From Rugamonas fusca (GTDB lineage Bacteria; Pseudomonadota; Gammaproteobacteria; Burkholderiales; Burkholderiaceae_D), in NCBI RefSeq assembly GCF_014042365.1, contig NZ_JACEZS010000019.1, positions 52,350 to 116,349 of the forward strand: a stretch of 64,000 nt of DNA. The letters are read 5' to 3'. A model generated the notes under the pieces. That model was not told the DNA's origin. It did not search any database and saw only the letters and a program-made list of their open reading frames with translations. Position numbers and translations under genes: made by a program. Positions 20,742 to 30,836 of this stretch are shown here, piece after piece (position 1 is the stretch's first letter; each line of letters begins with the position of its first letter).

Positions 20742-20791
20742 CCGCGCCGGCGCAGGGCCGGCGCGGTGGGCCTGCCCCGGGCGGGGCAGGC
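20742..20791 (-). terminator. Two tandem GC-rich hairpins after the secreted heparinase gene
   Basis: CCGCGCCGGC/GCCGGCGCGG (10-bp stem, 20742-20766) and GCCTGCCCC/GGGGCAGGC (9-bp stem, 20770-20791) stand in series just downstream of the heparinase stop codon. Neither has a T-run. They may stop transcription before the GT2 gene or protect the 3' end. Confidence 0.55.
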
Positions 20792-20798
20792 GGAGGGC

Positions 20799-23162
20799 TT
20801 AGTTGCCGATCAGGATGCTGCGGGTCAGCACGGCGCCCGTCGGGCTGGTCGACACCAGCGTCACGGTGCGGCCGGAACTGGTGGTGCTGATGGTGGCGCT
20901 GGTGTTGCGGCAACCGACGGAGGCGACCACGATGAATTCACCGGCCGTGGCGGGGGCGAGCTTGGTGTAGGCCATGTGGTTTTCCGTGATGCCGGTCTTG
21001 GACGGGGCGCCCGTGCGCGGTTGCAGCGCCACGTCGGTCGACAGCGAGTTCAGGCACAGGGTGCGGCCCTCATTGTTGATCCTGACCTTGAGTCCGGAGG
21101 TGGTAAACGAGCTGGTGCCGGCCGTGGCCGATGCCGTGCTGTACATGCTGTGCAGGTTCCACTCATAGGTGTGCGGCAGCGGCGCGTTGAGCTTGTCGAC
21201 CACCAGCACCACGTCCTGGTCGCGCAGGTACCAGACTTTGCGCACGGCCTGCGTCAGTGTGGGCGTGGACACCAGCGAGGAGTTATAGGCGGCCGTCGCG
21301 TCACCCTCGACGTAGTCGAGCGTGGACGAGGTGCTGAAAGCCGTGATCTTGCCGTTGTTGAGCAGATTGCGCCAGCCATCCGAATTGGCCACCTGGCCCA
21401 CGCCACCGTCGAAGGTGATGGCGTTCTTCGCCTTGGTGGTGCGGAACCAGCTGACCGCCAGCGGCGAGTAATAGTAGTCGGAATAGCCCGCTTCCGTCAG
21501 CAGCCGCTTGCCGCCCGAATCGATCACCAGGCTGTTCTGGTCCAGGTGGCTGTGGTTATAGGAACCGTAGGGGCTGGACTTGAAGTAGACGGCCGTGCGG
21601 TTGGTGTTGTTGATGTCGCTGAGCATGGCGGCCCAGCCAATGCTGGGGTACAGCGCGCCATTGGGCGGCGCCGCCATGCTGGTCGCCTTGGTCACCGGCA
21701 GTGGATACTCGGCCTCCAGCAAGGTCACCGCGTTCTCGGTGCTGCCGTTCAGGCGGCTCACATACCATGCCGCGTACGGGGTGCTGAAGCGCGACGCGAA
21801 CGCCTTCATCAGTGTCGGCTGGGTCAGCACGTCGTGCTCGTCGCCGAACACATGGCCAGGCGCACCGGGCGGCTGGAAGTGCATGAAGAACTTCGACAGG
21901 CCCAGCGACCACGGTTTGCTGAACAGGTCGATGCCGGTGGCCTGCTTCAATGGTTGCCACAGTTGCAGCGAATAATCGAGCGAGTACTGGCCATAGGCGG
22001 TGCCGTCGGCGAAGCCGCCCTCGGGGCCGGCCCAGATCGACACCCAGTTGACATAGGCGCGGAACGAGCCGGTAAACCAGGTCATCGCGTTGGGCATGTT
22101 CGGTTCGCCCAGCGCCAGCGTCGAGATCGCGGCCGCATAGCCGAGCAGGGTCGAGCCGTGCGAGTCATAGGGGGCCTGGTCGAGACGGAAACTGTTGCGC
22201 GCCAGGTCGCCATAAATGTCGACCATGCGGGCATTGACGGCGTTCATCCAGGTGAGCTTGCGCTGCAGGGTCGGGGTCGCCGCGTCGGCCGCCTCGATCT
22301 CGGGCTTGAGGAAATCGTAAGCCTTCAGCAGCGCCAGCGTGATTTGTCGCGTGGCTTGATCCTGGTTGGTGTAGCTGGTGGGGCCCAACGGACTCAGTTT
22401 GGTCAGTTCATCGCCGCGCCGGAATGCTTCGTTCAGGTAGGTGGTGTTGCCGGTCAGCCGGTACAGCAGGGCCGACGCTTCCAGCTGGCGGCTCGCCAGG
22501 CCGATCCGGGTGCGCACGTCGTTCTGCTGGGCCACCATGGCCGACGTCAGCGGCGACGAGATCGCCAGCGGCCACAGCGAATCGGACAGCGTTGCCAAGC
22601 TGGTGATGCGCCCCGTCACCTCGGTTTGCAGGCTGGACAGGGCCGCGTCGCGGGCCGTGTGCATGGCCGTGCTCCAGCCTGATACGGGCGTGAAATTGCT
22701 GGGCAACTGGCGTGGGCGCGCGCGCGCCTGGATGGTGCTCGCCAGGCTGGCGTCGCTCGGCACGACGAACATGGTCGCGGTGGCGTCGACGGTGAAGGTG
22801 CGCGGGTCGGACCAGACCGTCGGCGCCGGCGCGCCCGTGCTCAAGGTGCCGGCCGGCGTCACCTGCCAGGTGTAAGTGCCGGCCGGCAACGGCGCCGCGG
22901 GCAGATAGAAGCTGCGCGACACCGTGTAGGTGCCCACCACGGTCGTGCCGGACATGATCTTGACGATGTACAGCGACGGATCATAGGGATATTTCGACCA
23001 CGTGAAGGCGGGCGGATTTTGCGCCTGGACCTGGCCGCTGGCGGGGCGCGGCGGGGTGTAATTGGGGTAAATCGACTGTGCCCAGTCCGCATACGACGGT
23101 GCGGAGACGGCAGCCAGCATCAGCGCGAACGCGCTGAGAAATTGGGATTTGAACGGTTTCAT
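20799..23162 (-). CDS. Secreted heparinase II/III-family polysaccharide lyase
   Basis: 787 residues. A signal peptide (KPFKSQFLSAFALMLAAVSAPSYA region) starts at an ATG with a perfect GGAGGT upstream. An N-terminal beta-rich segment (about 30-130, with FTWSKYPYDPSLYIVKI) precedes an (alpha/alpha) toroid (about 150-480). The C-terminal heparinase II/III beta-sandwich includes SYNHSHLDQNSLVIDSGGKR, with the conserved His and Asp. It should cut uronic-acid-containing polysaccharide in the periplasm or outside the cell. In an EPS locus it may trim the polymer, clear misplaced chains or release cells. It is the only clearly exported enzyme of the sugar section. It is divergent from the GT4 gene at 23526. 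Confidence 0.85.
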   Translation of the reverse strand: MKPFKSQFLSAFALMLAAVSAPSYADWAQSIYPNYTPPRPASGQVQAQNPPAFTWSKYPYDPSLYIVKIMSGTTVVGTYTVSRSFYLPAAPLPAGTYTWQVTPAGTLSTGAPAPTVWSDPRTFTVDATATMFVVPSDASLASTIQARARPRQLPSNFTPVSGWSTAMHTARDAALSSLQTEVTGRITSLATLSDSLWPLAISSPLTSAMVAQQNDVRTRIGLASRQLEASALLYRLTGNTTYLNEAFRRGDELTKLSPLGPTSYTNQDQATRQITLALLKAYDFLKPEIEAADAATPTLQRKLTWMNAVNARMVDIYGDLARNSFRLDQAPYDSHGSTLLGYAAAISTLALGEPNMPNAMTWFTGSFRAYVNWVSIWAGPEGGFADGTAYGQYSLDYSLQLWQPLKQATGIDLFSKPWSLGLSKFFMHFQPPGAPGHVFGDEHDVLTQPTLMKAFASRFSTPYAAWYVSRLNGSTENAVTLLEAEYPLPVTKATSMAAPPNGALYPSIGWAAMLSDINNTNRTAVYFKSSPYGSYNHSHLDQNSLVIDSGGKRLLTEAGYSDYYYSPLAVSWFRTTKAKNAITFDGGVGQVANSDGWRNLLNNGKITAFSTSSTLDYVEGDATAAYNSSLVSTPTLTQAVRKVWYLRDQDVVLVVDKLNAPLPHTYEWNLHSMYSTASATAGTSSFTTSGLKVRINNEGRTLCLNSLSTDVALQPRTGAPSKTGITENHMAYTKLAPATAGEFIVVASVGCRNTSATISTTSSGRTVTLVSTSPTGAVLTRSILIGN

Positions 23163-23525
23163 ACCACCTCCGGGGGGTGTACGCGCGGGAACACGGCAAT
23201 TATTCGGGAACGTACGGTCGACAAGTAATCCGAGTTGAATCAGCGGCGCCTCCCGCTGTCGGGCGGCGTGGAAAGTAGCTACCACGTAGCTTCTGTTCAC
23301 TATGCCATATTTGTTGTTTGCTGTATAGATTCGGCGCGTCAAATAATGATTTGTGGAAATAATAATGGCCGTGTGGCTCTGCCGAACGGGCCGCGCGCCG
23401 GCCCTGGCGTTGCCGGCTCGCCACGGTGGACGGCAACCTCCCACGCGTTCGCTTGCCAACGCCAACGTTGCGGCGCGGAAGAATTCGGTTACAATCGGCG
23501 ACGTTGTGTTTTTTGCAGTAAAAAA
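23163..23525. other. Divergent intergenic region (363 nt) between heparinase and GT4 genes
   Basis: No gene is seen. The left edge holds the GGAGGT ribosome-binding site of the heparinase gene. A small inverted repeat AGCTAC-CAC-GTAGCT is at 23277-23291. The centre (about 23300-23370) is AT-rich compared with its surroundings. TTGCGG (23468-23473) and TACAAT (23490-23495), 16 nt apart, form a candidate promoter for the gene at 23526. No convincing promoter was found for the heparinase gene. Confidence 0.5.
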
Positions 23526-24767
23526 ATGAAAAGAAATGAATCCGGCGGGGGCCGTGTGCGCTCCATCGCCATGGTGTTGCGCGATCCGCTGCCGCCGACC
23601 CGGGCCGATGTGTTGACCTTGTTCGGGGTGGAACTGGCCCGCCATGGCCTGCGCTCTCAGCTGATCGGCCAGGCGGGGCAGCCTGGCGCCCGGCAAAGCT
23701 GGGCCGCCGGTGCCATCTATGCGCACGGTCACTTGCGCAGCCGCTGGGCCAGCGTGCTGTCGCCGTGGTGGGACGTGCGCGGCCTGTGGCAGGCGCTGAC
23801 GGGCGGTCCCATCGACTGCATCCAGGTGCGCGACAAGATCGCCGTGGCCTTGCTGTGCCGGCTGATCGCGCGCGTGCGCGGCCTGCCGTTCGTCTATTGG
23901 ATGTCGTTCCCCATGGTGGAGGGCTTCGAGGTGCGCCGCGACGAGATCGCCAGCCGCGGCCGCGGCCTGTTGTGGTGCGCGCACGCGGCGCGCGCCTGGC
24001 TGGCGCGGCGCGTGTTCTACGGTCAGGTGTTGCCGGCGGCCGATCACGTGTTCGTGCAAAGCGAGGCCATGGCCGACTGGCTCGCTGGCCTGGGGCTGGC
24101 GCGCGCGCGCATGACCAGTGTGCCGATGGGGGTGGACGCCGCGCTGTTCAACCGCGACCACATCGCGCCCTCGACCGATCCGCGCCTGGACGGACGGCGC
24201 GTGCTGATTTATCTGGGCGCGCTGAGCAAGTCGCGCAATTCCGCGTTCCTGCTTGATCTGGTGGACTTGCTGCGCCACGACGATCCGCGGATCCTGATGG
24301 TGCTGGCCGGCGACGCCCCCTCGGACGACGAGCGGCGCTGGATGCGGGCCCAGATCGCCGACCGCGGCCTGGCGCAGTACGTCTTGCTGACCGGCTGGCT
24401 GCCCCAGCGTGAGGCGCTGGCCTATGCCGTGCGCGCCGAAGTGGGCTTGTCGCCGATTCCGCGTGGCCGCCTGTTCGACGTTTCTTCGCCGACCAAGCTG
24501 GTCGAATACCTGGCGTTGGGCTTGCCCAGCGTCGCCAACGATATCCCCGACCAGCAGCTGGTGATGGAGCAAAGCGGTTCCGGCCTGTGCGTGGCGATGG
24601 AGTTGCCGGCGTTTCGCGCCGGCGTGCTGCGCTTGCTGGCCGACCCGGAACTGCGGGCCCGCTATGCCCAACGCGGTCCGGCCTATGTGCGCGCCCACCG
24701 TACCTACGCCATCCTCGGACGCCAGGTGGCGGCGGCCTACGCGCGTATCCTGGCGCCGGCCGCTTGA
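23526..24767 (+). CDS. Family 4 glycosyltransferase
   Basis: About 413 residues, GT-B fold. The N-terminal half has PPTRADVLTLFGVELARHGL and the C-terminal half carries the GT4 donor-binding region: VLIYLGALSKSRN, LLTGWLPQREALAYA and SSPTKLVEYLALGLPSVAND with the conserved Glu. The ATG at 23526 lies just after an A-run; the frame stays open upstream but that stretch looks non-coding. It opens the second forward block of the locus and is followed by the PaaK-like gene after 49 nt. Confidence 0.85.
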   Translation: MKRNESGGGRVRSIAMVLRDPLPPTRADVLTLFGVELARHGLRSQLIGQAGQPGARQSWAAGAIYAHGHLRSRWASVLSPWWDVRGLWQALTGGPIDCIQVRDKIAVALLCRLIARVRGLPFVYWMSFPMVEGFEVRRDEIASRGRGLLWCAHAARAWLARRVFYGQVLPAADHVFVQSEAMADWLAGLGLARARMTSVPMGVDAALFNRDHIAPSTDPRLDGRRVLIYLGALSKSRNSAFLLDLVDLLRHDDPRILMVLAGDAPSDDERRWMRAQIADRGLAQYVLLTGWLPQREALAYAVRAEVGLSPIPRGRLFDVSSPTKLVEYLALGLPSVANDIPDQQLVMEQSGSGLCVAMELPAFRAGVLRLLADPELRARYAQRGPAYVRAHRTYAILGRQVAAAYARILAPAA

Positions 24768-24816
24768 GCCGGCGGGCCGACGCCGCGCCCCGGGGCGCCG
24801 CTAACCAAGGAATGCA

Positions 24817-26157
24817 ATGACGGTACAAATGAAGAATGAATTGTTGTTCGGGGCGCGCTTCCTGCTGCGCGACAACGCGCTGACCGGCCACTACCTGCGC
24901 CAGTTGCAGCGCAATGCCCGGCTCGACAGCGAGCAATTGGCCCAGTACCAGTTACAACGTCTGCATCACACGCTGCAGACCGCGATCGGCCGCCTGCCAT
25001 ATTACGCGCACATCTCGCCGGCCTTCAGCGTGGCCGAGTCGGCCCAGGTATTGCGCCAGGCGTTTCCCATCATCGGCAAGGAACAATTGCTGGCCGAGCG
25101 GGCCGCGCTCTATCCGGGGCAAGGCCACAAGCGTCCGTGGCAGGCGCTGGGCAAGACCAGTGGCACCACGGGCACCCCGCTCGACATGTTCCGCAGCCTG
25201 CGGTCGGTGTTGCTCGAGCAGGCGTTCGTCCAGCGCCACTGGAGCTGGGCGGGCTACCACGCCGGCATGACGCGCGCCACCTTGCGCGGCGACATGGTGA
25301 CCCCGCTGGCCCGGCAGCGGCCGCCGTTCTGGTTCTGGAACCGCTGGGCCCACCAGTTGCTGGTCTCGTCGCGCCATTTGACGGCGCGCCACGCCGACGC
25401 CATCATCGACCGGCTCGCGGCGCTGGCGCCGGCGATGCTGCAAGCTTATCCATCGACGGCCTACACGCTGGCCGGCCTGTTGCAGCAACGCCAGCGCCGG
25501 CTGCGCATCCCGTATGTGTTTACGGCCTCCGAACCGACCTATCCGCACCAGCGCGAACTGATCACCGAATGGCTGGGGGCCAAGCTGATGGACATGTATG
25601 GCATGGCCGAGCGCGTCGCGTTCGCCACCGAGTGCGAGCACGGCGAACTGCACGTGAATACGGACTATTCCTATGTCGAGATTGTCGATCGACAAGGCTT
25701 GCCCACTGACGACTTCGGCTCCGTGGTGGGAACCACCTTCCATAACGATGCGATGCCGCTGGTGCGCTACCGCCTGAGCGACCAGACCCGCTGGAAGCCG
25801 GGCCGCTGCGCCTGCGGCCGCGCGTTCCCCATGATCGAGCGGGTCACCGGCAAGTACGAGGACAGCATCCGCGGCGGCGATGGCGCCGTCATCAGCCCCT
25901 CCGTGCTGACCTTCGCCTTCAAGGGCGTGCACAATGTGCTCAAGTCGCAGGTGGCCCAGGTGGCGCCGGCGCGCTGGGAGATCCGGGTGGTGCCGGGGCC
26001 TCAGTTTGGCGAGCCGGACCGCCAGCAACTGGTCCACAATGTGCATGCGCTGGTCGACCCTACGGTCGAGGTGCAAGTGGTGTTGCGCGACGAGTTGCCC
26101 AACACGGCGGCCGGCAAGTTCCGCTGGGTGGTCAATGAAATGCCGGCGCACGGTTGA
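24817..26157 (+). CDS. PaaK/CapK-like AMP-binding enzyme
   Basis: 446 residues. It has the phosphate-binding loop LGKTSGTTGTPLDMF (about residue 110), the DMYGMAERVAFATECEHGE block near 265 and the VRYRLSDQTRW segment, as in phenylacetate-CoA ligase and CapK-type capsule proteins. Such proteins activate a carboxylate as an acyl-adenylate. In polysaccharide loci they are thought to supply an acyl or amino-acid decoration, but the product is unknown. It lies between two GT4 genes. It has a start ATG with AAGGA about 7 nt upstream. Confidence 0.82.
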   Translation: MTVQMKNELLFGARFLLRDNALTGHYLRQLQRNARLDSEQLAQYQLQRLHHTLQTAIGRLPYYAHISPAFSVAESAQVLRQAFPIIGKEQLLAERAALYPGQGHKRPWQALGKTSGTTGTPLDMFRSLRSVLLEQAFVQRHWSWAGYHAGMTRATLRGDMVTPLARQRPPFWFWNRWAHQLLVSSRHLTARHADAIIDRLAALAPAMLQAYPSTAYTLAGLLQQRQRRLRIPYVFTASEPTYPHQRELITEWLGAKLMDMYGMAERVAFATECEHGELHVNTDYSYVEIVDRQGLPTDDFGSVVGTTFHNDAMPLVRYRLSDQTRWKPGRCACGRAFPMIERVTGKYEDSIRGGDGAVISPSVLTFAFKGVHNVLKSQVAQVAPARWEIRVVPGPQFGEPDRQQLVHNVHALVDPTVEVQVVLRDELPNTAAGKFRWVVNEMPAHG

Positions 26158-26159
26158 CC

Positions 26160-26188
26160 TTGGGGGAAGGGGTAAAATGTTATATAAT
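26160..26188 (+). promoter_or_regulatory. Candidate internal promoter upstream of the second GT4 gene
   Basis: TTGGGG (26160-26165), 17 nt, then a perfect TATAAT (26183-26188), inside an AT-rich patch after the PaaK-like gene. It would start an mRNA about 95 nt before the GT4 gene at 26291. Confidence 0.45.
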
Positions 26189-26290
26189 AGTCATTTTTCG
26201 TGACCGGGCGGACCACGTGCCAGCCTGCGTCCGGACGATGTGTGGCAGGCCGCGGCGATGGCGCGCGCGGACTTCGGTAAAGGGGGCGGG

Positions 26291-27370
26291 ATGAAGGCGA
26301 AGCGGGCCGGGGTGTTGATGTTGGGGACGGCCGCGGCCGGCAAGGGCGGGATCGCCTCGGTGGTGTCGGTGCTGCAGCGCGAAGGCTTCATGGCGCGCCA
26401 TGGCGTGCGGTATCTGGCCACCCATGCGGCCGGATCGGCGTGGGTCAAGCTGACGACGGCCCTGTTGGCCTGCTGGCGCGTGCTGGTGCTCTGCCTGCTG
26501 ACTCGCCCGGCCATCGTCCACGCGCACACCGCCTCGCGCGCCAGTTTTCTGCGCAAGTCGCTGATGCTGGCCATCGCCCGCGCCACCGGTTGCCGGACCG
26601 TGTTGCATTTGCACGGCGCCGAATTCAAGACATACGCGACCGAGGAGGCCGGCCCGTTGCTGCGCTGGTGGGTGCGCCACAGCCTGCGCCGCAGTTCTGT
26701 CGTGATCGCCCTGTCGGAGCAATGGGCGGAATTCCTGCGGGCGTACGCGCCGGGAGCGCACGTGGTGGTGGTGGTCAATTCGGTCGAGCTCAAACCGCTG
26801 CAGGAGGGCCGCGCACGCCACGGCCGGCTGCTGTTTCTGGGCCGCGCCGACCAGCGCAAGGGCATGTTCGACTTGCTGGAGGCGCTGGCGCTGTTGCGGC
26901 CCAGCCAGCCGGCGCTGCAACTGGTGATCGGCGGCGACGGCGATCTCGACGCCGTGGCGCGCGCGGTCCATCGTTTGGGCCTGGATGACTGTGTCACCAT
27001 CCTGGGCTGGATCGGCCCCGAACGCAAGGAGCAGGAACTGGCCCAGGCCAGCATCTTCGTGCTGCCCTCGTATGATGAAGGCTTGCCGATGGCCATGCTC
27101 GAAGCCATGGCCGCCGGCAAGGCGGTGGTGGTGACGCCGGTGGGCGGCATCCCGCAGGCCGTGCGCGATGGCCACAACGGCGTGCTGGTGCCAGTCGGCG
27201 ATCCGGCCGCGCTGGCGCGGGCGCTGGGCCGGCTGCTGGACGATGAGCGCTGGCGCGCCGGGCTGGCCGCGCAGGCACGCGCCACGGTGGCGGCCCGCTT
27301 CAGCACGGCCGTCGTGCTGGGGCAGCTCGACGCCGTGTACGCGGGGCTGGGGCTGGCGCCGGCGCCGTGA
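26291..27370 (+). CDS. Family 4 glycosyltransferase
   Basis: 359 residues, GT-B fold. The donor-binding half shows LLFLGRADQRKGMFDLLEAL, VIGGDGDLDAVA and PSYDEGLPMAMLEAMAAGK with the EX7E pair. N-terminal GTAAAGKGGIASVV is the glycine-rich acceptor-side loop. It should add one sugar to the growing repeat unit. The ATG at 26291 follows a purine-rich AAAGGGGGCGGG. It is followed after 78 nt by the nucleotide-sugar dehydrogenase gene. Confidence 0.88.
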   Translation: MKAKRAGVLMLGTAAAGKGGIASVVSVLQREGFMARHGVRYLATHAAGSAWVKLTTALLACWRVLVLCLLTRPAIVHAHTASRASFLRKSLMLAIARATGCRTVLHLHGAEFKTYATEEAGPLLRWWVRHSLRRSSVVIALSEQWAEFLRAYAPGAHVVVVVNSVELKPLQEGRARHGRLLFLGRADQRKGMFDLLEALALLRPSQPALQLVIGGDGDLDAVARAVHRLGLDDCVTILGWIGPERKEQELAQASIFVLPSYDEGLPMAMLEAMAAGKAVVVTPVGGIPQAVRDGHNGVLVPVGDPAALARALGRLLDDERWRAGLAAQARATVAARFSTAVVLGQLDAVYAGLGLAPAP

Positions 27371-27448
27371 GGCATTGTCATCGGATCGACATCTGTGGCG
27401 CGTATCATGCCACGGAATAATTTGTGCAATTTCATTGAAGGCGAGAAC

Positions 27449-28729
<1,281 letters not shown>

Positions 28730-28778
28730 TGGGCGCCGCGGTGGCGCGTGGTGCTGCATGGAATGGCGGGACCAAGTG

Positions 28779-30836
28779 ATGGTGCAAGTGGATAGCAAAC
28801 TGAGTCGTCTGCGGTGGCTGGCGCGCCGCCTGAGCCGGATCAGCCCGGCCGAAGTGCCGTACCGCGTGGCCGGCGTGCTGCGTGGCGCGGCGCAGGCGCG
28901 CGGCTGGTTCGACGCGTCCGTCGTGCCGCCCATGCGCGCCACGCCCGTGTGGGGCGAGCCCTGGGTGGCCGCGCCGGCGGCGCCCGACGTGGCGGCCGTG
29001 CTGGCCGCCGCCGACAGCCTGATCCGTGACGGCGTGCCCGTGTTCGACGTCAGGGTCGCGCTCGCCGATGGCGTGCCGGCCTGGAACACGGACCCGCGCA
29101 CCGGCTGCCAGGTCGGACTCGCGTTCGGGCTGGGCATTGATTTCCGCCACATGGGCGCCGACATCGACGTCAAATACCTGTGGGAACTGAACCGCCACGT
29201 GTGGTGGGTGCCGCTGGCCCAGGCTTACCACGTCTCGGGCGAGGCGCATTACCTGCGGCTGCTTGGCCGCCTGCTGGCCAGCTGGTTGGACGCCTGCCCG
29301 TATGGCCGCGGCGTCAACTGGGCCTCGCCGGTCGAGCACGGCATCCGCCTGATCAACTGGAGTATTGTCTGGCACCTGATCGGCGGCGCGGCCAGCCCGC
29401 TGTTCGCGGACGCGGACGGCGCCCGCTTGCGCGCCCGCTGGCTCGACAGCGTGTACCAGCATATCCGTTTCGCCAGCGACAATTACTCCTTCCATTCCTC
29501 GTCGGACAACCACCTGATCGGCGAGGCGGCCGGCCTGTTCGTGGCGGCCCATACCTGGGACGCCTGGGATGCCGTGCGGCCGCTGCGGGCGCGCGCCAAG
29601 CGCATCCTGGAACAGGAAATCGTCAAGCAATTCGCGCCGGACGGCGTCAACCTTGAGCAAGCCATGTGCTACCACAAGTTTTCGCTGGAATTCCTGGCGG
29701 CGGCGGCGCTGGCCGGCGCCGCCGCCGGCGACCATTTCAGCGCCGCCGCCATGGCCCGCATGGAGCGCGCCCTGGTGTTCCTGGCCGCCATGCTCGATTG
29801 CCGCGGCCACGTGGCGCCCATCGGCGACGCCGACGATGGCCTGGTGTTCGGCTTCGCCGGCGCCGGCTCGCCCTATCTGGCGCTGCTGCGGCTGGGCCAG
29901 CGGCTGTTCGCCACGCCGGCGCTGGGCGCCAAGCTGGCCGCGCTGGCGCCGGCGCCGGCCGACGACTGGACGCTGGCGGCGCCGGCGGCGGTGCCGGCCG
30001 CGCTGACTGCGCCCCAGTTGCCGACCGCGTTCGCGCAAGGGGGCTACCTGATCCTGGGGCGGGATTTGCATACCGGCCACGAGCTGCGCGTGACGTTCGA
30101 CGTGGGCGCCTTGGGCTACAACAAGATCAGTGGCCACGGCCACGCCGACAGCCTGGCCGTGCTGCTGAGCGCGGGCGGCGACGATTTCCTGATCGATCCC
30201 GGCACCTTTTGCTACAACGCGGCGCCGGCGCTACGGCATTATTTCCGCGGCACGTCGGCGCATAACACGGCTTGCCTGGACCACACGGACCAGTCGGTCT
30301 ATGGCGGCAGCTTCCTGTGGCTGCGCGACATCGTCACCACCTTGCACGCGCACCACGACGATGGCCGTCACGTGAGCGCCGAGGCCAGCCACGACGGTTA
30401 CCTGCGCCTGTCCGATCCCGTGCGGCACCGCCGCCGTGTCACGCTGGACCGCGACAGCGGCGAGCTGGTGGTGGAAGACCGCTTCGAATGCCGCCAAGCC
30501 CACCATTGCGCGCTGCACTGGCACTTCGCGCCCCAGTGCGCGCTCGAGGGCAGCGCGCTGGCCTGGACGGCCAGCCGCGCCAGCGGCCAACTGGCCGTCA
30601 GCGTATTGGCGCCCGGCTTTACGGGCGAACTGGTGCGCGGGCGCGAGGCGCCGCCGCTCGGTTGGGTGTCCGACCGCTTCTACCAGCGCCAGCCCGGCCC
30701 GGTGCTGTGCCTGCGCGGGATGGTCGATGGCCAGACCGTCATCATCACCCGGCTGGCGTATCGCGCCACCCCGCCTGCGGCCGCGCGCCCGGCCGCCGTA
30801 CTGCAAGGAGCACCATGCGCATCTGGTTTGAACTGA
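28779..30836 (+). CDS. Heparinase II/III-family protein without signal peptide
   Basis: About 685 residues. The N terminus (RLRWLARRLSRISPAEVPYR) is of the kind seen in EPS-locus heparinase-like proteins and has no signal peptide. A helical toroid (about 90-400, with SSDNHLIGEAAGLFVAAHTW) precedes the heparinase II/III beta domain, with YNKISGHGHADSLAVLL and DFLIDPGTFCYN. These conserved His and Asp residues suggest a lyase or a protein that binds uronic-acid chains. Its cytosolic location is puzzling for a polymer lyase; a synthesis-linked role is possible. Start ATG 28779 is uncertain (28758 also in frame). It overlaps the next gene by 22 nt. Confidence 0.8.
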   Translation: MVQVDSKLSRLRWLARRLSRISPAEVPYRVAGVLRGAAQARGWFDASVVPPMRATPVWGEPWVAAPAAPDVAAVLAAADSLIRDGVPVFDVRVALADGVPAWNTDPRTGCQVGLAFGLGIDFRHMGADIDVKYLWELNRHVWWVPLAQAYHVSGEAHYLRLLGRLLASWLDACPYGRGVNWASPVEHGIRLINWSIVWHLIGGAASPLFADADGARLRARWLDSVYQHIRFASDNYSFHSSSDNHLIGEAAGLFVAAHTWDAWDAVRPLRARAKRILEQEIVKQFAPDGVNLEQAMCYHKFSLEFLAAAALAGAAAGDHFSAAAMARMERALVFLAAMLDCRGHVAPIGDADDGLVFGFAGAGSPYLALLRLGQRLFATPALGAKLAALAPAPADDWTLAAPAAVPAALTAPQLPTAFAQGGYLILGRDLHTGHELRVTFDVGALGYNKISGHGHADSLAVLLSAGGDDFLIDPGTFCYNAAPALRHYFRGTSAHNTACLDHTDQSVYGGSFLWLRDIVTTLHAHHDDGRHVSAEASHDGYLRLSDPVRHRRRVTLDRDSGELVVEDRFECRQAHHCALHWHFAPQCALEGSALAWTASRASGQLAVSVLAPGFTGELVRGREAPPLGWVSDRFYQRQPGPVLCLRGMVDGQTVIITRLAYRATPPAAARPAAVLQGAPCASGLN

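Noticed and set aside
20619..22682. Long plus-strand open frame opposite the secreted heparinase
   Set aside because: No ribosome-binding site and no domain signs; the minus strand has a signal peptide and conserved catalytic block.
23163..23525. Possible sigma-54 promoter in the divergent region
   Set aside because: No GG/GC pair with the required 10-nt spacing was found here or before the PEP-CTERM genes.
23163..24698. Upstream extension of the heparinase frame to 24698
   Set aside because: It runs through the GT4 gene on the other strand; the signal peptide and GGAGGT fix the start at 23162.
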